Below are positions 33,125 through 41,385 of a DNA stretch of 64,000 nucleotides, one piece after another. The notes below the pieces were generated by a model. That model had not been told where the DNA came from and ran no database searches. It saw nothing but the letters and a program-made list of their open reading frames with translations. This stretch comes from Kineosporia babensis. GTDB taxonomy: Bacteria; Actinomycetota; Actinomycetes; Actinomycetales; Kineosporiaceae. The first letter of the stretch is position 1. Every line of letters begins with the position of its first letter. A program made the translations under genes and the position numbers. The stretch lies in the NCBI RefSeq assembly GCF_021129305.1, contig NZ_JAJOMB010000014.1, positions 124,001 to 188,000 of the forward strand, written 5' to 3'.

Positions 33125-33805
33125 TCAGGGCCGGGCGGATCCGTACACGCGCTCGGCGTAGCCGTCGTAGGCGGCCACGGCAGCGGGCCGCACCTCGGCC
33201 CAGAAATCGTCAGGAACGCCTGCGCGGATGAGTTCCTGCATGTCCGGGTCGGCCTGATCCAGCATCATCCCGATCGCCAGCGCACCGCTGGCCGGGGTGA
33301 GCTTGCCGGCGCTGGCAGCCACCGTCTCCTTCCATTCGGCCTGGCTCAGGTAGGTGTCGATCAGCCGCAGCACCCGGCCCTCTTCCAGCTCCAGGTGCTC
33401 ACGCAGCGCCGGGTTCAGGCGATCGGCGCTCGCGGCGAGGGCATCCCGGTCAGCTGGATCACCGGTCTGCGCCCACACCTGAGCCTGCTTCTCCAGGTCC
33501 TGCAGCCCGATGTCGATCTGGGCGTGCTGGGACTCCATGGTCGCGACCAGCGACTGGATCTCGTCCGGGCAGCGCTCGTGCAGCTTGGGCCAGACATGGG
33601 CGTCCTCGCTGGCATGATGCCCGTGCAGCAGGCTCGCCAGCAGCCCCACGTGTTCGGCGATCACCGGCACCCGCGCCTGGTCCTCGTCCGCGACGCTGCG
33701 GACGAGTTCGGGCAATGCGCCGAAGTGCAGGCGGAACATGTCGTGGGCCCCGACCATGTCGCGGCTGTCGGCCGGTTCTACGCTCCGGGGCTGGGCGGTG
33801 TCCAT
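33125..33805 (-). CDS. Hemerythrin HHE domain protein
   Basis: 226 residues from an ATG at 33805 behind TGGAGGA; the frame extends upstream without a ribosome site. The ligand pattern of a hemerythrin-like di-iron four-helix bundle is visible: H in DMFRLHFG, HHASEDAHVWPKL, ESQHAQI, and LREHLELEEGRVLRLID. A second helical part follows to the end. Such proteins bind oxygen or nitric oxide, or sense iron. It is the first gene of a likely two-gene operon with the deacetylase-family enzyme. Confidence 0.88.
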   Translation of the reverse strand: MDTAQPRSVEPADSRDMVGAHDMFRLHFGALPELVRSVADEDQARVPVIAEHVGLLASLLHGHHASEDAHVWPKLHERCPDEIQSLVATMESQHAQIDIGLQDLEKQAQVWAQTGDPADRDALAASADRLNPALREHLELEEGRVLRLIDTYLSQAEWKETVAASAGKLTPASGALAIGMMLDQADPDMQELIRAGVPDDFWAEVRPAAVAAYDGYAERVYGSARP

Positions 33806-34019
33806 CGTGATTCCTCCAGATCTGGGGTGGCTCGGCCAGGCTAGGCCGACGAGCGCGCGGCGGCGACTTTTCCAATCGGTCTGAAACACGTTCTGCCCCA
33901 GAGATTGAGATCGTCAGGTAATGGGAAGCGCAGGTTCCGGAAAACGTCAGGAACTGCGGACGGCCGTTGACGTGTGATAGTTCGAGTCCCGGTCGAGTCA
34001 CAACCTGGAGGACACCGCG

Positions 34020-35150
34020 ATGATCGAAACCTTCCCGGTCCATGTTCCCGACGCCGATCTGCACGACCTGGCCGAACGCCTGGACCGGGTAAGGCTTCCC
34101 GAGCCCGAAACCGTTCCGGACACCTCGCAGGGCGTCCCCCTGGAACGGCTCAACACCCTGCTGCGAGCCTGGCGCGAGCACGACTGGCGGGCCCTGGAAC
34201 AGCGGTGGAATGCGATCGGCCACTACCGGGCGCGTCTCGACGGCCTCGACATCGCGTTCTGGCACGTCCGTTCCGCCGAGCCCGGGGCCAGGCCACTGCT
34301 GCTGACCCACGGCTGGCCGGGATCGGTCCTGGAGTTCGAGAACATGATCGGCCCGCTGACCGATCCGGTGGCGCACGGCGGTTCAGCGGCAGACGCCTTC
34401 CACGTGGTCATCCCGGCGCTGCCCGGCTACGGATTCAGCGAGCGCCCGGCCGGGACAGGCTGGGGTCTGGCCCGCACCGCCCGGGCCTGGGCCGAGTTGA
34501 TGGCGGCCCTGGGCTACGAGAAGTTCGCCGCGCACGGTGGCGACTGGGGCTCGTTCGTCAGCATCGAACTGGCCACCCAACTCCCGGAACGCCTGCTGGG
34601 GCTGCATCTGACCATGCCGGTCGCCTCCCCGTTGCCGGAAGATCGCGAAAGTGCTGACGAGGCCGAGCAGCTGATGCTGGCCAAGCGCGATCAGTTCCTC
34701 TTCCTCAACGGCACACACTCGCTGGTGCTCGGCGCCCGGCCGCAGACGCTGGGTTATGCGCTGCTCGATTCTCCCGCCGGCCTGGCCGCCTGGCTGGGCG
34801 AGCGCCTGGACGAGTTCTCCGGTGAGGGTGGGGTGCCGCTGGCCCAGCAGTTGGACAACATCGCGCTGTACTGGTTCACCCGCACCGGCGCTTCCAGTTC
34901 GCGCTGGTACTGGGAGACCCGGCGGGACACCCCACGAGGGCCCGAGCAGGAGAACGCCCTGCCGGTCACCGTCCCGACCGCCTGCTCCTTCTTCCCGGGC
35001 GAGCCCTTCCCGATCGCCCGGCGCTGGGCCGAGCGTCGATTCAGCAACCTGACCAGCTGGAACGAGATGAAGGAAGGCGGGCACTTCCCGGGCTGGGAGC
35101 AGCCCGGAGTGCTGGTCGCGGAGATCAGGGAGGCATTCCTCGTCAGCTGA
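34020..35150 (+). CDS. Epoxide hydrolase (EHN-type alpha/beta hydrolase)
   Basis: 376 residues with the N-terminal EHN domain (residues 1-90; RLDRVRLPEPE, AQRWNAIGHY-like pattern), the oxyanion motif HGWPGS at 97-102, nucleophile D175 in HGGDWGS, cap-domain tyrosines and catalytic H355 in EGGHFPGWEQP. It matches microsomal-type epoxide hydrolases, which add water to an epoxide in two steps. The start follows CTGGAGG. It stands alone, divergent from the hemerythrin operon. Confidence 0.92.
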   Translation: MIETFPVHVPDADLHDLAERLDRVRLPEPETVPDTSQGVPLERLNTLLRAWREHDWRALEQRWNAIGHYRARLDGLDIAFWHVRSAEPGARPLLLTHGWPGSVLEFENMIGPLTDPVAHGGSAADAFHVVIPALPGYGFSERPAGTGWGLARTARAWAELMAALGYEKFAAHGGDWGSFVSIELATQLPERLLGLHLTMPVASPLPEDRESADEAEQLMLAKRDQFLFLNGTHSLVLGARPQTLGYALLDSPAGLAAWLGERLDEFSGEGGVPLAQQLDNIALYWFTRTGASSSRWYWETRRDTPRGPEQENALPVTVPTACSFFPGEPFPIARRWAERRFSNLTSWNEMKEGGHFPGWEQPGVLVAEIREAFLVS

Positions 35151-35172
35151 TCGTCAGGTGTTCGGTGGCACC

Positions 35173-35399
35173 GGGAGAGGTTCCGGCAGGGCCTGGGCGC
35201 TGACCGGCTGAGCACGCCGACCAGGTCGGCCGAGGACTTCGGGAAGCTGCTGGGCGAGCGGGTGAGCGACCTGCTGGACAAGTCCGCCTGGGCCCGGATC
35301 GACCGGGAAGAGAAGCGCCTCGGGGGCGAGAAGTCGCGCCCGAGGCAGAAACTGGTCACCGTGCAGGAACTGCTCGAAGCCTCCCGGGCCGCGTCGTGA
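35173..35399 (+). pseudogene. C-terminal fragment of a ferredoxin-NADP reductase-like flavoprotein
   Basis: The plus strand keeps an intact coding frame of about 75 codons, without a start, up to the TGA at 35397. It ends ARIDREEKRLGGEKSRPRQK and LVTVQELLEA. This matches the C-terminal tail of FprA-type reductases (ID..E...G....RPR.KL.....LL). Everything upstream of the tail is missing and is replaced by the epoxide hydrolase gene. The stop overlaps the GTG of the next frame (GTGA), as in an original operon. Confidence 0.55.
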
Positions 35400-35835
35400 C
35401 CTTGGATCTTCGGGTGGGCGGAGTGTCGATCGCCTACCAGCGGTACGGGCTCGCCGAAGCTCCCACGATCTGTCTGGTGCACGGCGGAGCGGCGCATTCC
35501 GGGTGGTGGCGGGAGGTCGCCGGGCTGCTCGGCGGCCGATCTCAGGTCGTGACCAACGACCTGAGCGGTCACGGCGACAGCGCCCACCGGCAGCGCTACT
35601 CGGGAAAGCTCTGGGCTGAAGAAGTGGCTGCGGTGCTTTCGGCGACCACCGACCGCCCGGCCCTGCTGGTCGGGCACAGCATGGGCGGTCTGGTGGCTGT
35701 CGCAGCGGCCGCCCGCTCGCCCCACCTGATTTCCGGTCTGGTGCTGGTGGACAGCCGGTTGCCGCTACGCGGGCTCCCACCACGTTCCGCTGGACCAGCC
35801 CGCCGGCTGCGCGAAGGCCTTGCGACGGCTGGCTT
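35396..35835 (+). pseudogene. Alpha/beta hydrolase, C-terminally truncated
   Basis: The frame starts at a GTG overlapping the reductase stop. It has HGGAAHSGWW, NDLSGHGDSA and the nucleophile elbow GHSMGG, then LVLVDSRLPL. After about 35800 the sequence no longer resembles the family, and the frame runs antisense through the crotonase gene to 36091. The lid and the catalytic His are lost. A chimeric 231-residue protein could be made but should be inactive. Confidence 0.7.
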
Positions 35836-36627
35836 TCAGCTTCGCGCCGCAGGACTGACGCTCGGAAAGCTGGGTGGACGCTTCGCGACGAAGGCGGCGA
35901 TGCCCTCGCGTCCGTCCGGGGATTCGGCACACGTGCGGATGCTCAGCGTCTCCTGTCGCAGGGCGGTCTCGGGCGAGGGCAGAGCGGCTTCGCGAAGCAG
36001 CCGCTTCGTGGCGGCCTGGGCCGGCCGCGAACCGGCCAGAAGCTGTTTCACGACCGTGGTGGTGGCCTGTTCGAGGTCGTCATCCGGATGAATCTGGGCT
36101 ACCAGCCCGCTCTCTTGTGCCTGTCGTGCGGTCAGCACCGGGTTGAGCAGCGCTAGGTGAAGCACCCGATGCAGGCCGAGGGTCGTGGTCAGGAGGGAGG
36201 CCCCACCATCGGGTGAGAAACCGATACCGGTGTAGGCGAGAACGAAACGGGCGGACTCGGCGCTGAGCACAATGTCGGCAGCCGCCGCGAGCCCCACCCC
36301 GGCACCGGCGGCCGTGCCCCGCACCTGCGAGACGACGATCGCGTCCATACGCTGCAGTTCGCTGATGCTGCGGTGCAGTTGGTCGGCGAGGGAGTCCAGC
36401 AGCCGGCCAGGTTCTTCCGCCGAGGCGAACGACTTGATGTCACCGCCGACGCTGAACGCTTTGCCGTCGGAACAGACCAGGACCACGGCGGCGTCGTCGC
36501 TCTGGGCCCGTTGCACGGCGGCGAAGAGTTCGTCGACGAACGGCTGATCGATCGGGTTCGTGCCGGAGCTGCTGGTGAGAGTGATCCGGGCGAGTCCGGA
36601 GTCGTACAGGTAGTCGATCCGGCCCAT
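35836..36627 (-). CDS. Enoyl-CoA hydratase/isomerase family protein
   Basis: 263 residues, full length for a crotonase. The oxyanion-hole strands are present (AFSVGGDIKSF and RGTAAGAGVGLAAAADIVLS), as is the C-terminal EGIAAFVAKRPPSF. At the two glutamate positions of the classic hydratase, this protein has VGLAAAAD and GIGFSPDGGA, the second with Asp rather than Glu, so it may be an isomerase or hydrolase-type member. It starts at an ATG behind GGAAGGA. Confidence 0.88.
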   Translation of the reverse strand: MGRIDYLYDSGLARITLTSSSGTNPIDQPFVDELFAAVQRAQSDDAAVVLVCSDGKAFSVGGDIKSFASAEEPGRLLDSLADQLHRSISELQRMDAIVVSQVRGTAAGAGVGLAAAADIVLSAESARFVLAYTGIGFSPDGGASLLTTTLGLHRVLHLALLNPVLTARQAQESGLVAQIHPDDDLEQATTTVVKQLLAGSRPAQAATKRLLREAALPSPETALRQETLSIRTCAESPDGREGIAAFVAKRPPSFPSVSPAARS

Positions 36628-36883
36628 GGTCGGTCCTTCCGGTGTTTCGATCGGTCAGGCGGAACCACGCTAGTGAGCAGCGGTCAGAGATTCAGGGTGG
36701 GCGGGGTGAGGCTTTTCACGCTGGCCCGGGTCACCGGCGTCGTGAGAGGGCGCGGCTGCCACCTGGAGGACTTCGTTCGTCTCATTTTTCCCTCATCTTT
36801 CCTGATTAGTCTCCGGCGGTACGCAACGGATTGGGCCTCTGGTAAGCCTTTGTCCATCTGTGGTTCATCAACGGGGAGGGAAT

Positions 36884-37789
36884 GTGACTCTGACCTGGCC
36901 GGCATCAGGGGGTATCGCCGCGCAGCGCCAGCGACTGCAGGACGACGCGGCGCAGGACGGCCTGCCCGAGTCGCTCGCCCGAGGCCTGTTCTGGCTGCCG
37001 CTGACCAGCCTGCTCCTGCTGGTCGGCAGCGCGGTGTTCTTCCGGCCCGAGTACGACAAGCTGCTGCACGAGGACTGGCCGGTGGAGTGGGCGCAGTTTG
37101 CCGGTTGCTTGTTCGTCTGCTTCCTGGCGCTGATGTCGGTCCGGCCCGCGCTGCGCCGAGGGCAGCCCGTTCTGGCGGTCGCGCTGCTGCTCGGCGGGCT
37201 GGCCTGGTTCTTCCTCGCCGGGGAGGAGATCTCCTGGGCCCAGCGGGTGTTCGGCTGGGCCACCCCGGAAGGTTTCGAGGGCAACCGGCAGGCCGAGACC
37301 AACCTGCACAACTTCAACTCGGGTTTCGACCCAGAGGCGCTGTTTCGGGGTATCCAGGTGGTGATCGGCCTGGTGATGGTCGGCCTGTCGCTGTACGGGC
37401 GGTTGGGAAACGTGCGGCCGGACTCCTTCTGGCGGATCGTCGCACCTGCGCTGTGCACGATCCCGCTCTTCCTCACCATCGCCGGGTACCGCTTCCTGGC
37501 CCTGTTCGTCCCGGAGAGCTTTGGCTTCTTCGGCCGGCTGCAGGAGTGGGCCGAGTTCTGTCAGTACGCAGGGCTCACCGTGGCCCTGTCGGGGATCTAC
37601 TTCGCCGTGCGCCCAGCCAGCGAGCCAACCGGTGAAACGGCCCGGCACGCCTCCCGAAACAGCGGGCAACGCGACTGGCGGCAGCTACTGGTCCCCGCGG
37701 TGATCGTGCTGGCGATCACGGTGGTCTTCGCGGTGCTGACCCCGTTCAGCGGCATCGTTCCCGGTAACGCGCCTGGTCAGGGCAACTAA
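36884..37789 (+). CDS. Conserved multi-pass membrane protein
   Basis: 301 residues from a GTG at 36884 behind GGGGAGGG. About seven hydrophobic segments, with a conserved soluble loop AGEEISWAQRVFGWATPEGF and ETNLHNFNSGFD. The EEISWxQR...NLHN pattern recurs in uncharacterised membrane proteins of many bacteria, as far as I recall. The conserved Glu, Gln, Arg, His and Asn near the membrane surface suggest an enzyme or ion-binding site. No function is known to me. Confidence 0.82.
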   Translation: MTLTWPASGGIAAQRQRLQDDAAQDGLPESLARGLFWLPLTSLLLLVGSAVFFRPEYDKLLHEDWPVEWAQFAGCLFVCFLALMSVRPALRRGQPVLAVALLLGGLAWFFLAGEEISWAQRVFGWATPEGFEGNRQAETNLHNFNSGFDPEALFRGIQVVIGLVMVGLSLYGRLGNVRPDSFWRIVAPALCTIPLFLTIAGYRFLALFVPESFGFFGRLQEWAEFCQYAGLTVALSGIYFAVRPASEPTGETARHASRNSGQRDWRQLLVPAVIVLAITVVFAVLTPFSGIVPGNAPGQGN

Positions 37790-37796
37790 GAGCTGA

Positions 37797-37827
37797 GCCT
37801 GCCCACCTGCAGGCGCGCTGGGCAGGC
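37797..37827 (+). terminator. Terminator after the membrane protein gene
   Basis: Perfect 9-bp arms GCCTGCCCA/TGGGCAGGC with a 13-nt loop, starting 8 bp after the stop codon. Confidence 0.7.
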
Positions 37828-37932
37828 AACGGGTGCTTCAGGTGGTTCGCCTGGGCGAGCACGCTGAGCTCGGCGGCCTTCAGCGCGTGCTCCTGGGACA
37901 TGGCGTGAGGATGCCGGCAGCCGCGTTGGTCT

Positions 37933-37967
37933 CCGGGAAGGGGGGCGCCCGGTCGTCCCCTTCCCGG
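37933..37967 (-). terminator. Terminator after the SDR gene
   Basis: Perfect 11-bp arms CCGGGAAGGGG/CCCCTTCCCGG with a 13-nt loop, 6 bp after the stop of the minus-strand SDR. With the hairpin at 37797 it separates two convergent units. Confidence 0.75.
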
Positions 37968-37972
37968 TGTGG

Positions 37973-38842
37973 TCAGGCGGGGGCGCCGGAATCCCGGGTG
38001 GGCAGGGTGGCCCCGGCGTCTACGGCCAGCTGGGAGCCAGTGATGTAGCGAGCGGAGTCGGAGGCGAGGAACAGGACGGCCTCGGAGATGTCGTTGGGGT
38101 CGAGGGTGTTGACCGGGAGCAGGTGCATGGACCCGAACGCGGCCTGGGCGTCGTCGGCGCCGGGGTTCTCCAGGTCGGGGCGGAACAGCCGGTACATCTC
38201 CTGGTTCTGCAGCATGGGCGTGTCGATGTTGCCCGGGTGCACGGCGTTGATCCGGATCGACTGCGGGGCGAGCATGATGGCCAGGTCGTGGACCAGGCGG
38301 GCGACGGCTCGCTTGGCGTAGCTGTAGCCGGCCGCTCCGGCCCCGGCCTTGGGACTGGCCATCGAGTTCCCGGGCAGCAGGGCGGCCATCGAGCCGGTGC
38401 AGACGATCGAGCCACCCGCAGAGAGGTGCTCGTAGGCGGCGTGAATCGTGTTGACGACGCCGCCCAGATTGATCTCGACGGTCTCGAAGTAGGCGGTGAA
38501 CGGCGTCTGCGGGCCGATCGGGCTGATCCCGGCGTTGGCCACCACCACGTCCAGGTGCCCGAGTTCGGCCACCGCAGAGGCGACTGCTGTGCTCAGGACC
38601 TCCCGGTCGCGCACGTCGGCGACGATCGTGACGACCCGGCGGTCGAACGCCCCGATCTGCCGGGCGGTCTCGGCCAGGTCGTCCGGGTCCGGCATCGCGT
38701 AGTTGACGCCCGGCACCGGCGCGCAGATGTCGAGGGCGATGATGTCGGCGCCCTCCTGAGCCAGTCGTACGGCGTGGCTGCGGCCCTGTCCCCGGGCAGC
38801 ACCCGTGACGAGGGCGACCTTGCCCTTCATGCGGTCGGTCAT
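37973..38842 (-). CDS. Mycofactocin-type SDR oxidoreductase
   Basis: 289 residues from an ATG behind GGGAGG; the frame is open for 16 more codons upstream, across the operator. It has TGAARGQGRSHAVRLAQEGADI, the insertion rich in Pro/Asp after the second strand, ANAGI, a YSYAK active site and TGSQLAVDAG. The GQGRSHA motif and longer length mark the subgroup (TIGR03971-like) that holds a non-exchangeable NAD and depends on mycofactocin as electron carrier. The substrate is probably an alcohol. A TetR gene is divergent. Confidence 0.85.
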   Translation of the reverse strand: MTDRMKGKVALVTGAARGQGRSHAVRLAQEGADIIALDICAPVPGVNYAMPDPDDLAETARQIGAFDRRVVTIVADVRDREVLSTAVASAVAELGHLDVVVANAGISPIGPQTPFTAYFETVEINLGGVVNTIHAAYEHLSAGGSIVCTGSMAALLPGNSMASPKAGAGAAGYSYAKRAVARLVHDLAIMLAPQSIRINAVHPGNIDTPMLQNQEMYRLFRPDLENPGADDAQAAFGSMHLLPVNTLDPNDISEAVLFLASDSARYITGSQLAVDAGATLPTRDSGAPA

Positions 38843-38862
38843 CGTTGGCCTCCCTGGCTCCT

Positions 38863-38885
38863 GTACCGACCAATATGGTCGGTAC
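38863..38885. promoter_or_regulatory. Perfect TetR-type operator
   Basis: 9-bp arms GTACCGACC/GGTCGGTAC around AATAT, with no mismatch. It lies 20 bp from the SDR start and 36 bp from the divergent TetR start, so one repressor could close both promoters. Confidence 0.75.
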
Positions 38886-38921
38886 GCCAACCATACCGAT
38901 CGCCTTCGCTAGCATGTCCAG

Positions 38922-39455
38922 ATGGCACGGCCCTCTGCTGGACACATCGAGCGCACCATCCTCGACACCGCCGCTGGCTACTTCGCCCGGCTGGGCTACT
39001 CAGGGACGTCGGTACAGACCGTCGCCACGGCCGTGGGCCTTTCGAAGGCGGGCCTGCTGCATCACTTCCCTTCCAAAGAGGCCCTGGGCGAGGCGGTCCG
39101 TGAGCGTTCGCACGCGCTGATGCGGGAGGCGGTGGAGCAGGTCGCTGATCTGCCGCTGGGGCCGGACCGCGACCGGCTGGCGCTGGAGATCCTGGTCGAT
39201 CAGGCCGGCCGCAGTCCGGGGTTGGTGGCGTACCTGATCAGTGCGATGGCGACCGGGAGTGAGCAGGTCAGGCCGGCGCCGGTGTTGGAGGCGTTCGGGG
39301 TGTCGGGCGAGCCCGCCTCGGACCGGTTCGTGCGGGTGATCGGTGCGCTGGGGGCCCTGGCCATGCTGACCCTGCTGGCCCACGAGGACGGCTGGAGCAC
39401 CACCTGGCGCAACCGGATCGTCGCGGTCGCTGTCGACACGCTCGGGCATGGATGA
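38922..39455 (+). CDS. TetR-family transcriptional regulator
   Basis: 177 residues, ATG start. The N-terminal helix-turn-helix (TSVQTVATAVGLSKAGLLHHF) is clear, and the ligand domain is short (about 125 residues). It is divergent from the mycofactocin-type SDR with a perfect palindrome between, so it should control the SDR and itself. The ligand is probably the SDR substrate or product. Confidence 0.9.
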   Translation: MARPSAGHIERTILDTAAGYFARLGYSGTSVQTVATAVGLSKAGLLHHFPSKEALGEAVRERSHALMREAVEQVADLPLGPDRDRLALEILVDQAGRSPGLVAYLISAMATGSEQVRPAPVLEAFGVSGEPASDRFVRVIGALGALAMLTLLAHEDGWSTTWRNRIVAVAVDTLGHG

Positions 39456-39479
39456 GCCGCGGTTGCCTACCCTGAGCGC

Positions 39480-40226
39480 ATGGAGCACTGGGGGATCGGC
39501 CGGGCCTTCGCCGTCTTCGATGCCCAGGACTCGGGCTGCCGGTCGTGGGGCGTCGAGCACGCCGGGCAGCGCTGGTTCGTCAAGACCGCCGTGCAGCCCT
39601 CGGCCCGGGCCGGGCTGGCCCGGGCGGCGGCGCTGCACGCGGTGGTCCGCCACGACGCGGTTGTTCCTCTGTCGATGGTCCTGGACGGGACGGACGGCCC
39701 GACCCTGGTCTACCCGTGGCGTGAAGGCGAGGTACTGAATCGCGCGACGACGGCGGGGTCGGATCGCAGCGCGCTGCTGCGTCTGCAGCGCGAGCCCGTC
39801 CAGCGGGCGGTTCGGGTGGTCGACCAGGTGCTGCAGGCGCACCGGGCGGTGGCCGCGGCAGGCTGGGTGATCGGTGACCTGTACGACGGTTGCCTGCTCT
39901 ACGACGCGGACAGCGGGCGGGTGAGCCTGATCGATCTCGACGAGTACCGGCCCGGTCCCTTCGTTCTCAGCTCGCAGCGGCTGCCGGGATCGAAGCGCTA
40001 CATGGCGCCGGAGGAGATGGTGCGCGGAGCGGTGATCGATTACCGGACCAGTGTTTTCGCGCTGGGGCGAGTGGTTCAGCACTTGCTGGACGGACCGCGG
40101 GAGTGGCGGGGGAGCGCACAGCAGTGGGCGGTGGTCGAGCGGGCCACGCAGCCGAGCCCGCAGCGGCGCTATCCCGGGGTGGCGGAACTGGTGGCCGCGT
40201 GGGAGCAGGCTTGCGCAAGAGCCTGA
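39480..40226 (+). CDS. Serine/threonine protein kinase-like protein
   Basis: 248 residues with a compact kinase fold: the beta-3 lysine in RWFVKTA, hinge LVYPWREGE, catalytic-loop equivalent VIGDLYDGCLLYD, DFG equivalent LIDLDEY, and MAPEEM as the APE motif. In the catalytic loop, the HRD arginine is missing and the Mg-binding Asn is replaced by Cys. It has no membrane segment and no sensor domain. It may be a weak or non-canonical kinase. It starts 24 bp after the TetR gene. Confidence 0.7.
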   Translation: MEHWGIGRAFAVFDAQDSGCRSWGVEHAGQRWFVKTAVQPSARAGLARAAALHAVVRHDAVVPLSMVLDGTDGPTLVYPWREGEVLNRATTAGSDRSALLRLQREPVQRAVRVVDQVLQAHRAVAAAGWVIGDLYDGCLLYDADSGRVSLIDLDEYRPGPFVLSSQRLPGSKRYMAPEEMVRGAVIDYRTSVFALGRVVQHLLDGPREWRGSAQQWAVVERATQPSPQRRYPGVAELVAAWEQACARA

Positions 40227-40485
40227 CACAGAGGGTCGAGGGCTCGACTTCTGCGCGTGCTAGCGTTCGGGCCGAGTCGATCGCATCCCGATGGATGCCA
40301 GGGAACTCCGGTGTGATTCCGGGACTGGCGCGCAGCGGTGAGGGTGACGGCGGCACGATCGCGCCACTGGGAGCCAGCTCCTGGGAAGGCTGTGCCGTTG
40401 GTTGATCCCGAGTCCGAAGACCTGTCGGCTTCTGTTGTCCGTCAGTGACTCTCGCGACCAGGGTCCGCAGACTTGAGAGGGCCTC

Positions 40486-41253
40486 GTGGACCCGTTGCCA
40501 TCCTCCGTGCTGGCGCAACTGAACCGGCTGCCCTACACGGCCCAGGCGGGTGACTTCACCGAGGTCTCGGCCATGACCGGGCCGGACTGGTGGGAGCCGC
40601 CCGCCCGGGCCTACAGCCACTGGCTGGCCACCCCGCACCTGGCCCCGGGCGCGGCCTGCAGCCTCCAGCACTACAGCGGCCGCCTGCTGTCCGTGGTGGT
40701 GATGGTCTGGGCTCTCACCGGACGGCAGATGTCGCTGCGGCCCGAGCACTGGCAGGCCCAGGTCGACCAGCACGGTGCCACCCTGGTGGTTCGGCACCAG
40801 GAACGGATCCTGCTCGGTCACGTGAGTGCGGCGCAGTTGGGCGCGGCCGTGGCCCAGCACCTGGACCCGATGGTGGAGGCGGTGCGGCGTCCGTCCCGCC
40901 TGACCCTGGCTGCAGCCATGGGCGGCCCGGCTTCTTCACTGGCCGCGGCTTTCGGGCGCGTGTACCGCGGCGTGGCTGCGGTGGACCGGGCGGCCGTGGC
41001 TCGGGCCGCGCACGAAGCACAAGCCGCCCTGACCGAGCGGGCCGGGCGCGAACTGACTGTCCTGCAAGCGGATGACGAGGAACCCGATCTGTTGCGGCAG
41101 CACCGCACCACCTGTTGCCTGATCCGGCTGGGGCACGGTCACGGCACCTGCGAGACCTGCCCACGACTGGAGTTCACCGAACAGGTGCGCCAGCAAAGGG
41201 AACGTCACCGGGAGCGTCCCGGTGTCCCGGTGACCTGGGCCGCGCGTTCGTGA
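40486..41253 (+). CDS. FhuF-like (2Fe-2S) ferric-siderophore reductase-like protein
   Basis: 255 residues from a GTG behind GAGAGG. The C-terminus has the 2Fe-2S pattern of FhuF: C210-C211, C222, C225 (TTCCLIRLGHGHGTCETCP). The upstream part fits the FhuF fold in size, with a conserved GGPASSLAAAFGRVYRGVAA helix. FhuF-like proteins reduce ferric iron from siderophores in the cytoplasm. There are no siderophore genes nearby. The 259-bp space upstream holds no gene that I can see. Confidence 0.75.
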   Translation: MDPLPSSVLAQLNRLPYTAQAGDFTEVSAMTGPDWWEPPARAYSHWLATPHLAPGAACSLQHYSGRLLSVVVMVWALTGRQMSLRPEHWQAQVDQHGATLVVRHQERILLGHVSAAQLGAAVAQHLDPMVEAVRRPSRLTLAAAMGGPASSLAAAFGRVYRGVAAVDRAAVARAAHEAQAALTERAGRELTVLQADDEEPDLLRQHRTTCCLIRLGHGHGTCETCPRLEFTEQVRQQRERHRERPGVPVTWAARS

Positions 41254-41385
41254 GCCCGGTAGAGGTTGCTACGCCGGGATGCTCGGCTAGAACGAGCGCA
41301 GCGCCTTCATCCTGGACAATGCCTGGACGTCGGTGGCTGGGGATCGGCCCAGCCACCGACAGGGTCCGCCGTGATCGCAGGAACG

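Noticed and set aside
33975-34005. A tRNA T-arm-like string (TTCGAGTCCC) before the epoxide hydrolase gene
   Set aside because: No acceptor stem, D-arm or anticodon arm can be built around it.
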